From the NCBI RefSeq assembly GCF_022581195.2, contig NC_061472.1:8680001-8744000 (forward strand): a DNA stretch of 64,000 nt, read 5' to 3'. The stretch's first letter is position 1. The number at the start of each line of letters is the position of its first letter. Made by a program: the position numbers and the translations under genes. Below are positions 11,801-23,800 of the stretch, one piece after another. The notes beneath the pieces were generated by a model. The model was not told the origin of the DNA. It searched no databases and saw only the letters and a program-made list of their open reading frames with translations. This DNA comes from Helicoverpa zea. Taxonomy: Eukaryota > Arthropoda > Insecta > Lepidoptera > Noctuidae.

Positions 11801-14800
11801 ATGAGGTGTTGGTATTGTATTCATTTCTTTATTACGGCGCTGCATACATTTTCATCGCCATAGACAGTCTTATCATATTGCAGAACTTAGTAACAACTCT
11901 ACAACTCACCCTAGTCTTTGGCACAATCTTGAGGCCTATCTTGGAGTCGACGAGGCTGGCGCCCGCCTCGCTGAGGTACCCCTGGTTGGGGATGAGGCAC
12001 GACCGCCCGAAGCAGCACGGACAGCATAGCTTGTGCATCCATTTCGTCCACTTCGGGTTGAGCCGGCCGTACGGCTCCTCGTCTTTCGGCTTGAATACGC
12101 CTATGATTTTCTGGAATTGTGGAAAAGATGGTTAGATAAATACGAGGATAAGATTTAAGCAACTAATATATACATACGAGTATTATGTGTGTAATTGTAA
12201 TATCAATATATTATTTGATAGTTTGTTTTGACACTTCAGTTTGTATCGGCATTTCTTTTAAGTTAGAAAATACCAACATCGGCCATGGGAACAGGCAAGG
12301 CAGATTATGATGGCTTCAATTCTGTTAAGTTTAGGGCGTCTAAACCACCAACATTACGATTTCACTGACCCATGTCGGTTTATAAATTTTTCTCATGGCA
12401 AGCGATCGCGACTTTAACGACGCTCGATCTTTAGAACGAGCTCAGTAATATCATAAAATTAACTTCTTTTTAATCAGCGTCTATCCACATAATCCACAGC
12501 TACAAGGTGCAATACACAGCTAAATGAAAAGTTTAAAGGGCATATTTCGTAATAAAATCTGTGTTTGGAAAATCCTCTCATCAAAATACACCCACTCCCC
12601 AAATACAACAGAAGTTGTGGCCGTTCTAAACGAAGCACAAAGACCGGAGCAATTATTTCGTAATGAACACAAAAACATTAATGATTGAGTTCCGAAACGC
12701 AGTTTTTTCATAATGTTCTTCTAAATGTAATCTCTCACGATTGAAGGTTAGTTACTTAAAGCCGTTCCCAATATGCTATAAGTACTAGATGTTTCACTGC
12801 AGTTTCACCCGCGTCCCGTGAGAATTACTGCCCGTACTGGGATAACATATAGCCTATGTTATTCGGGAAGAGTGTAGCTTTCCAATAGTGGAAGAATTAT
12901 TTAAATCGGTTCAGTAGTATCGGAGCGTATGTATGTACTTTCTAAGTATACCTTAGACACCAATGACTGTGTTTCGGATGGCACGTTAAACTGTAGGGCC
13001 CGGCTGTCATTGAACATCCTTGGCAGTCGTTACGGGTAGTCAGAAGCCAGTAAGTCTGACACCAGTCTAACCAAGGGGTATCGGGTTGCCCGGGTAACTG
13101 GGTTGAGGAGGTCAGATAGGCAGTCGCTTCTTGTAAAGCACTGGTACTCAGCTGAATCCGGTTAGACTGGAAGCCGACCCCAAAATAGTTTGGGAAAAGG
13201 CTCGGAGGATGATGATGATGACTGGGATAACATATAGCCTATGTTATTCGGGAAGAGTGTAGCTTTCCAATAGTGGAAGAATTAATCAAATCTGAACCGA
13301 TTTAAATAGTATCGGAGCCTTTAGGGTACAAACAAACAAAAACATGTTTCCTTTTTATTATTATTTATACTGGGGCTATTATAGTGTCAAAATTCCTATC
13401 TTTAGTCAACAAAACAGCAGATAGTTGGAATATTGGAAACGGCCGTTAGTGTTCAATGTCAACAGTTTATCTATTTGTTGGTAAACTTTCACAATGTCAG
13501 GCGTATCGTCACACCTTGTAATTTAATTCTCACTTTTACTGTGACCACGAGTCTTATCTGTCGTTTGTTCGTGACATACTAGCTGCTATTCGCGGTTTCA
13601 CGCAAGTCCCGGGAGAGCCACTTTCCATAATCGGGTAAATGCCAATTTATTATGCTATTTAAATCAGTTTAGTTAGGTTTGGCCTGAAAGCTCATCAGAC
13701 AAACAGAGATTCACATTTATCATATTAGTAGGGATCGTTGGGCAAATCCCTCTTATCACAGAAAAAGCATATACACTTTGAAATAAGTAAGTATATTTAG
13801 TTAGGATAAAACCACTGATAACAAAAACGTGATGTATAAAACTTAATGAAGTAACGTGTTTTATTGATTTCCAATTGTTATCTGCTCAATATTACAACTT
13901 TCCCAACGTTGCTAGGACAACAGCCTGTATTTGTAATGTAATACACAACACCCTGTATCTGTAATGTAATACTTATCTAATAAATCAATATTTATCAACT
14001 TAATGTTTGTTTGATCAACACTAGAGGAACAAGAGTAAATATGAGTAAAGCGAAATGTATGTACTTCAATCAAAGGCTAAAATAAAATGTATTATAACTG
14101 TGAATAACTCTGTGTGTGTTAACAAATCATGCAAAAACGGATGAACCGATTAAGACGAAAATTTGAAAAGAGCTACGTAGGTACGGTACCCTGAAAACGA
14201 GTATAATGTGCTATTTTTAATATCTTGATGGACGCAGGTCAATCACGGATGGAACATAGACGCTTCTTTTAAATAAAATAAAACACTTACAAGTATCTAA
14301 GGTAAACAGGACACTATACAAAAGTCGGTAGTTACACAAAGTTAAATATACCTTTAAGATAATGGAAGGAATATACTATAAGAAATATACATGTATCTGT
14401 TGTACCAAAAGTGGGAACTAAACTTGAAGACCTCACTTCCCCTTTTCGCAACAGATGTTTAATGTACGCTCTGGATTCTTCCCGATAAACTGACAAAAGT
14501 TTACGGGATAGCACGGCTACTGACAGAGCGAAAATAACCTGTTTGTTTCCATTTCAAGAACTCATTTGTATGAATAGTTTCCTTCATCTTAAGTGTTGGG
14601 GACACCAGTTAGAAATGTAGTAAACGTTGCAGATTCTTATACGCAATCTATCCTAATACAATAAAGAGGAAACATTTTTTGTACCCTAAAAACTCCGAAA
14701 CTAATGAACCAATTTGAAAAAATCTCACTGTAGGAAAGTTAGACACATAAGGTATATTTTGTCCGGGTAAGGGAAGAAGTTCTTCCACTGAAGTCGCTTG

Positions 14801-17800
14801 AAATAGCTAATATTTTATCATACAACCCGGAACTCTACAACCTTTAGTACCGTAAGTACAACGTACATCACCTCAATATTTCATCTCAGACCTATAATGT
14901 AACACGGCAAAACCACACGCCGTTCCAACATCTCATATTAATACCAGTTTGCAGTACATTGCAATTTTGCGGGAAACTAATAAACTTGTTCCGATCTCAA
15001 TTCCAGCAGGTCTCAAGTTTATACAGGAATGAATTTTAAGCAGTGCGCAAAAAAAACTGGTGGTCCAGAATCGTTAACAGAACATATCTGCATCATCAGT
15101 AAAAAGAAATTTTTCATTCTTTTGTCCGCCCTAAAATAAGCAAAATATGGATACCAACTATTCTTACAAAATAAACATCTTTCGATATCAATAACTTTTC
15201 TTTTTTGTACTAAAACACTACAAAATAAAAATATACGTATCTATAAAACTTATTTAACTATAAGTTGACAAAGTTTGCGCACCGGATAAAATTCATTCCT
15301 GTATAGGTAGGACACGGAGTAAGGAAAGATGTACGGAGATTCCTAATACAGGTAGGTCAGACACCTTCTTCTACGGTACGGTGGGCATAACCAAAGCGAT
15401 CAGTTACGAGTGAACTAACGAGTCGTTCGGGTTGTTTGCGACATCTGCCAACTATTTTTGGTATTACAAAAAATGCCCGGGTCCAATGAACGCGTATAAG
15501 ATCGAAGACCGTTCCTCGATCCCCGCACCCGCATTTTGGCGCGGTACTTTCTTAGGAGAATTTCCGTTATGACACCTCCGCTAGTCATTTTGTTCTCCAT
15601 GATTTCAATTCCAATAGGTCTCAAGTCTATATAGGACAGTTTAGTAGATCGTCTTTCTGTCTCCCTAAGTCAACGCATTAATATACATTAGTGAACTTAA
15701 TAATGTAGAAGTTTATCCTAAAATAGAATAGTCAGGCTTTTCTTTCATGGGTATCTATTGTTCGGAGTTAATAACGGTCTTGGGGGACAACAACGGTCTA
15801 TAATAACCCAATTTTATCAAGGGCCTAGATATAATTGGATCTTGGATATTGGGGTCGTATATTTTTCCTGCCCTTCTTTAAGTTATGGAGTTTGGAGAAA
15901 CTAAGCATTTGGAAGTCACTGTAGACTTATTTTGCGAAATTTTCTTCAAAAGAGTATTTTATGAGTTGTATTTGGGCACTAAAACTAAAGGAAAAGTTCA
16001 AAAAAACTTACCCCTCCGGGATTTTTGACGAAATAGGACCCGCTGGATCCCTGGTATATCCTCTCGGGGAAGATTCCATTGTCGATGGCCACCTCCGCCT
16101 GCCATACCAACTCGCTGAACTGCGGGTCATCTGCGCAAACAAACGTACATGTCTTTAAACCGTGCTGCGGGATTACTCGGAAGAGTTACCGGGACCCTGG
16201 TACATAAAGGGCTTAAGAAGGATCATGGTGGGTTTTTGTCAATTAGAGTCTGATACTCCCTCACGCTGCACCCACAGCGAGAGCAGTCATTTGATAATTT
16301 CCCATTTAAAAAAAAGTATTGGCCAGTGCTCGTGACCTCATGACGTCATGAATCGACGCCATACTGTCGATCTGTTGTGAAGTATCCTGGCCAATGCATT
16401 GACGATTAGGAATACTGTTTGTCCTCGTATATACGTCATACTTACTTGTCTCATAAGGACAGTATGATCGAACATCAGCATCAATACAATATGGCGTCGG
16501 ATTCATGACGTCATGACAAGCCATTAGCCAATACTCACTTATATTTCAACACACACAAGCCTGCAGAAGTTAGATGCATGCTTTTATCAAGAATAGAGCG
16601 AGATTTGAATAATATTCTGACAAGGAACTTGGAAACAGTCAAACTGGGTCACTACTTGCGGCCGAATATCAGATGTCACCTAAATGTTAGTGGTGTATAG
16701 AAACGTAATGCGTGCAGTAACGACCCGAATTCTGTTACTATCAAGTGCCAAATAACTCTGCATTTCAGAAGTTAGCCATTTGACGTCTCACGGTGTTTTG
16801 TTCATATTTTTTGTGACTATTGTGAAGCCAATGGCAGCCAACTTCGGACCAGCAAAGCTTCTAAATAAGATCCGTACGAACAAAAGCACAAGAAGTTAAA
16901 TGACTAACGTCGGAAATACACAGTTCTTTGACGCAATCGCGCAGACTTGACTTGACCAGACTACGTTATCGAAATACGAAATACTTAATTGATAAGGACT
17001 GGCCATTCTCTCACAATGAGCGCCGATTGTACTGAATTAACTTGATAACTGTGTCTTTCAGAAACTTCAATGTTTTCCCTAGAAACATTACTGCGTACTA
17101 TTGATAAGCTAATCAGACATGACTCCGTGATTCATTGGATGTTCTCTTTATTTTTTAATACTTAAATATATAATTTTATATATAATTAACTACATATAAG
17201 GAAAAACTAATTGTAATTTAGTCGCTTAAAATTGCAGACATGCCAAGGCTTCTGAACCGCGAATATCTTTAAGGAAAAGAGTGTTATATGAATTAAATTA
17301 ATAAGAAGTCTTTATTAAACCTTATTTTTGAGGCCGTATTACAATCATCAACACCAACCTTTATCTTGAGACGTGTAGCAGATTATCTATTTATTTTGCC
17401 AGAGGGCGTATCGCCGCAACCATTTGCGGCTTTTCCCAATATCCTATCTATCTTTTGATTTGGTTACTAGAGATAGTAATTTGACATACTCGTAACTTGT
17501 ATGGGTCATAGACATTATGGCGTTCGATGAGAAAAGGGGGCGGCAATATTAATTCTGTAAAGCTTATAGCGTATGAGCAGTTAGTTACCACTTTGTTAAG
17601 CGACCGGCTGATTTATCATTCCATTCTATATCATACAAAAAATGACATTGAATTGTTTTTGCATAAATTAAACGTATATTGGCCCTATACTAATATGTAC
17701 GTTTAAAGGTTATGCAAGTTAATAAAAAAGTTATCTCATTTGAATATTGTATAAAATTGAACAAATCAAAAGTCATCTGTAAAATGGAGATTTTTTGAAA

Positions 17801-20800
17801 AAAATACTTAGCTATTTAGTACAAGTGATAACTGAGAGGAGACACGGGAGATATTTCAAAAGCCATTTTCATGAAAGCTCAATTTGTTACATGCGACAAA
17901 TAGAGTGACAGAGATTTGCAAGGGTGGCTGGCTTTGAATGATTAATTAATATAGCAATACACAAGCATTATTGTATTTCTGAACTTGTTTTCTACTAGGA
18001 ATCTGTTTCTTTTTTTTGCTCTTTGTCCTAGTATTCTTCCATTTTCCCACGCAATAATCATTCTCATTTCATTGATTGTTTGTAAACGTAACAGACACAA
18101 ATAACAACTTTCATTAAGGCTTGAAGACAATCCGTTGAAAGACCAAATCATTCTAGAAAGGTATTCAATGGATCTCTCAATCAAGACTCGGCTCAATCAG
18201 TTTATAGTTCATTCAGAAGTCGGGTTCCGGTCATTTTAGGATGAGTAATCATCGTGTGACTAAAAGCTACTTTTGTGGGCGAAACGAAAGAGTAGGTATA
18301 CCTAAGATGATTTCTGACGGTAACCCATTCGTGACGTTCCTTATTATAATATTGTCCTTCGCGTTTCAAGGTCACGATCGTTAACTATTTGGAACAATCT
18401 TGCGTCCTTGACAAGTAAAATGAGGCCTTACCCTAATTATTTATTCCACATGATTTCTTAAATTTTTGGAACGTAGTTTTGCTTCAGAACTTAAGAATTC
18501 CTTCCTTCGGACTAAGTAATCGCAAAAACTTAAAAATATACGATGAGGAAATAAAACAAAATAACCAGAAATATGATTGTAGATTGTATATATAGAAATA
18601 TGTCTAGTCTGCAAACAACTTATTCTGTTCAATGAAGGTTTGCCCTTTTACGTAACAATAAAGTGTTTAACTAAGCATTAATTAATATGATTGTATCGTT
18701 GTTTAACAAAAGGTACACCGAATCAGACTGTTTAGCATTCGTACTAATGACTCACATTGTAATTGTTGACTTCGTCGCTAGTTTGACCTACTGATTGTAT
18801 TGTAGAAGCCAGACATTCACACGCTTTAAAAAGGAATGACCGATTACGGTTTAGTGGCAAAATTAGTTAATCAAACAAAACTGTAAGTACACAGTATATT
18901 TATCCCCTTATCTCAAGAAGTGATTAGCAAAAAGGGTATGTATCCATCGAATACTTTTACATTATTTTAATGCAAATAGATCTGCCTCATTCACTCACAA
19001 GCAACTAAATAAAGATGCTAGGTACAATAAAGTCGTGACGTGCTACAGTTTTCTGAGTAGTAACTTTTTAGACTTTGATCAGGCCTTTATTAAGATCTTC
19101 AATACTCGTACATTTTTGCATCGTAACTGAAGAGTGTCTCGCAATAGTCTTTATCAGTCGAGTGAAGTTTCATCGCACGTGGCACTGGCAGGTTGTCAAA
19201 ACTTTCTATCTCTAAGTTCAAAAAACTGAGAACAATATTTACACACGTGTCTGGCAGTTGCAGCTACGCATGCTGTACTTTGAATACTAAATTTGATTCA
19301 GGATTTTTCTTATCATCTTACGAAACCAAGCAAAGACAATTGCTGTGAAATCTTCTCCGTGTGAGAGGAGGCCTGTCCCCAGCAGTGGGATGATACAAAG
19401 GCTGTAACAACAACAACAACAAACGACAATTTTTGGGGACTTGATATTTTTACTTAATAACAATAATAAATAAGTCATATGCATTCGTAACGTAATAAAA
19501 TGCTGTAACAACCTACCTACATTTTCATCGAGTGTCGTAAATTGTCAACGTCTCGTCAAATGGGCCATGTTTTACGAGGAAAGAAAACCGTCTGGCTAGA
19601 TCATAAATATTACTCTTAGGGAGATTGGGCACATTTGGTACACTTACGCTTGCAAGTTGTGGGGTCCGTACATAGTATGATAAAGAAAGATAAGACAAAG
19701 AACATTCAATAGTAGGAACGTATATAATCACAAAACAAACACACACACTACAGTACTACACATATGAACTAGCATTATATAAAAAAACTTCTTACTTTTG
19801 GCTAACAAGCGCCGCCATTTGCCTAAGCAGCGATGAAGAACAAAATAAAAAGAATAAAATTAAAAACATTGTATAATAATGAAAACAAACAAGTTTAGCC
19901 TTGCACACAATTGTTTATTCGTTCGGATTCATTCAATATAATGTACCTAGTACCTAGTTTTATAACTCGTATAACGTTTCGTTTTTATAACTCTGGATGT
20001 TTTCTTAAAGCTGCTGTTTTTGAAAACATCCTGTTTTCTTAAATTATCAGGAATTGCTATGTTTATCTATCATATTTATTGAGAATCCAATGCTATTCTG
20101 ACAATCAAATAGAGACAGGTTTAATGTAAATAAACATAGGAAGTGGAAAGCCGTTGTTCCTCGCTAATTGAAAAATCATTTTCGTTTTCATAAAAATCTT
20201 TAAACAGAGACATTTTATTCATACACATTTATAGGTAACATCAAAATAATATCTATTCAAAGCCAACAGACATCTTGATAAAAACAAATCGTCTGATATC
20301 CAAATGAATGCATTTCAATGACCTTTTGTAAGCCTTGTCTGAGCCTCGCAAAATCGTGGATAACAAAGAAATAAAGCAATATTACTTGGTATATTTACTT
20401 AGCACTAAGTAGCCAATACTATCATATTTTATGGTTTTACTTGGGTACATTTGGTAAAGGAGATGGCCAAATCATAGTAAAAAAACCCAGAATCGACAGC
20501 AACGAAATGGGTACCAATGGGTTCATTATTATTATATAGTCCTTTGATGGTGCCAAAAAATCCAACCTGAAATCTATGGGGTATAGGAGCTAAATCATAT
20601 TTTCACAAAATAGGTTATGTTGAATTTATGTTGATTTTTAAGATTATTTACATCAAGGCACATAAAAAACAAGGTATACTAACATTATACAAGCCAATAC
20701 TAATATCCCCATAGTTACAGAGTTTGCCTGGAGATTAAAAGATCTTGATTTTGACCCCTACCCATTGCACTATTGACATGAACCACTCCAGAAACGGTTA

Positions 20801-23800
20801 AACACCGACCATATCTACTTGGAGAGGTTTCCCAGCTATGTGCAACCTTCATAAACTGGCAAAGGTAAATAATTAAAAACAAGAACTATTATTAGGTGAA
20901 TCGGCAAAGAAGTCAGTGTTTTATGAAAGTTTTTTTATTATTTTTGGCTCTTTAGTGACAAGTATAGTTGTCACTATCCGCATTAGTGGAAAGTTCTCGT
21001 CAATACGAATAATATAAGCCCAAACACGAGGTAGTTTACATATTCCGTCATCGAGTTCCCTCGATCTTCTCTGCTCTCCATCATCAAGTCAACTTTAAAC
21101 CTCCACTCTTGTATAGTGCCAATAGCCATACAGCTGAGTGGCCAGTTTTTACCCTATGCACGGCTACAACTTTCGTAAGTTGCCCTCGATTTCTCAGGGT
21201 TTCCATCATCAGATCCTGACCTGATGACTATGGGAACATCTGGGAAGTATACCCTATCAAACAAAAAAATAATTTTGCAAATCCCAAACGTCTAAAGAAC
21301 TGCAAATAGTAAAGGCAAACTTTTTTTATAACCTAAATTCTTGATCGAAAAACCGTTATAAAAAAAGAACCCCATGGTTTTCGGATGATATGAAATACTT
21401 TTTTAAATCCACACATTATACTGAATCCAATGATACATGTGAAGTTTCTGTCGACTCTGGGTTTTTTTTGGCCATCTCCTTTGGAGAGTTTAGAAAGTTT
21501 CGGATGGTGTGGTCACAAGACTATGGTCACGTTTTCATAAGGAACTTCTCAGGGAAATATTTGAACTATACCCAAATAACGTGTTGTAAGCATTACATGC
21601 GCATCTTTCTTCATAGCTTACAGGTCAACCTTCGTCAAGACTGTTTGTAATAAATGGGGCTACTTTTTCAAGTACATTGCTGATTGCAGACTAGCCTGCG
21701 TACTTAAGCAGAACATTTCTTCAGAAACAGAAACATGTATGAAGCCCATTAGCCACTACATAAAGCGTGAGAATACAATCAGCTTTAGGGTCGCTTCAAT
21801 TATTTACGTCATACAAAAAAAGAAACCATCCTTGAAGCCATACTTAATGATTTCTGAGGAATCACATCTGGCAGAATTCCTAGGAAAGGCAGAATTCTCA
21901 TAAGTTTATCAATACGATCAATTCATTTCCTGCTTTGTTTCACCCGAATCATGCATAGTAAATCCGAAACGTTCAATTTCCTAACTAAAATCTCGCGTAA
22001 TCGTGACGTGGGCTGTCCAATGACGCATACGAACTATACGCGTTTAAACGTATCAATATAAACTTGCTCAATACGGAGATACATTGTCAATGAATTTATT
22101 TATAATCAGTATTGAATGAGGGTTTTTTCTTCGTATAAATGATGTGGAGATTAAGGGCCTGTTTCGTTACTACTGGATTAAATATCGTTACTACGAGATT
22201 TATACATGCTTTGAAACATCGTGCATTGTACCTGGGCTAGTTAAATCAATGACCTTCATGTTTTATGCTGTATTAGAACTTCTATTGAAGTTTACTAATT
22301 TATCTACTTGCTACTGCTATTTTATTACACGAAACGGAACTTAATGTTAGGAACAGGAACATAAGTTTAAAATAAACCAATCTCTTCTTTATGAAAAGGC
22401 TTGAGAAAGTAAGGAGGGGTTAGGTACCGGAATTTCCAAAAACCAGACTTTGAGGAAGTCAATTCTATGAGATCATTGCAAAATTCGAAGAACTATAAAT
22501 CGAAAAAGTGTAATGTGTAAACTGTAAGTATTTTATGAGGGGCGTATCAGGTTTTGGGCGTATGTCAATAGCTCACATTTACATACAAATGACATATTAC
22601 ACATAATTATGAAAGACCTTTTCCAAGTAGAAGCAAATGGGGGTATCACATGGTGTGCTAGCTTATCTCTAAAACTATGCACACAGTGTAGATAGGTAGA
22701 AACATACAGTTGGTCTGTATTGCTTTAAGGACTAATTCACTTAAAAGCATTGGCCAATACCGTTTCAGTAAAAGATTGGTTTGAAAAGACTGACTTTACA
22801 CAGATAAGAGAAAATGAAATAAATTGAAACTTAGATAAACATTTTTACTTTTAACTATTAAAATAATCAAACTTCTCTGAGTGATCTAACATTGATGGCA
22901 CATAATAATTTTTATCTATGATTAGAAAGCCACACTGCACCTGATAAAAAATGTTAAATTACCTTGCCCATTTTTCCATATATAATTCTTTACAGGTTTA
23001 ACCAAGTATAAGCACACTTATTTTGGCACTTCCAACCGTTCGTACTACATAATATTCAGTGAATAGAAAACGGCAATACAAACAAATAGAACGGTCGGCT
23101 CACAAGTCACTAACAAGACAATCAATATCAATTAGCATATCAGAGGTTTTGACATGTTTACTTAACTGTATTGCAAGTCGGTGACACATTGACATGTGGG
23201 CGTTGAATTCACATTGCATTTAAGAAAATTAGGCCAAATTGAGAACTTCTTCCTTTTAAGGCAGTTATAGACCCTTTTTTACTTCGCAAGATCATTTCTT
23301 TGGGTGAAAAAACAGCTTTGTTAGTGGAAAAAACATAACATTAAATCAGCCTGAGTACTTACAAGTTTAGGTAAGATTATACAAAGGTTTCATTTTCACT
23401 TCTGCCATCAAAGATTCACAATTGTCCAATTGTCATTATTTGGTAATTACCAAACTAAAAATAGAAAGTCTAGATGTTCAGAAACAATTAAATAGTAGCC
23501 AGTTATTCTAAAACTATTTCTTTAATTCTAAAAATGGAATAATAGAAACACATTAGAAATTGTGTAACAATAATAGGTATTTGAATAATTAGTGACAAAA
23601 ATTTAACTTTACCTTGAAGTTTTGTTCTAGTACCACATTAACATAGTAACCTGTTTAGTTATCAACCTCTTTCGTTAACCATGCTGTGTTAACTGAGTTG
23701 TATACTCCATTCAGAAAAATTTCACAATGAAAGATAATTTTTGTAAATAGCTTACAAATTCTTAATTAGCTTTTATTATAAGTTGATTGAACCTGTTTTG

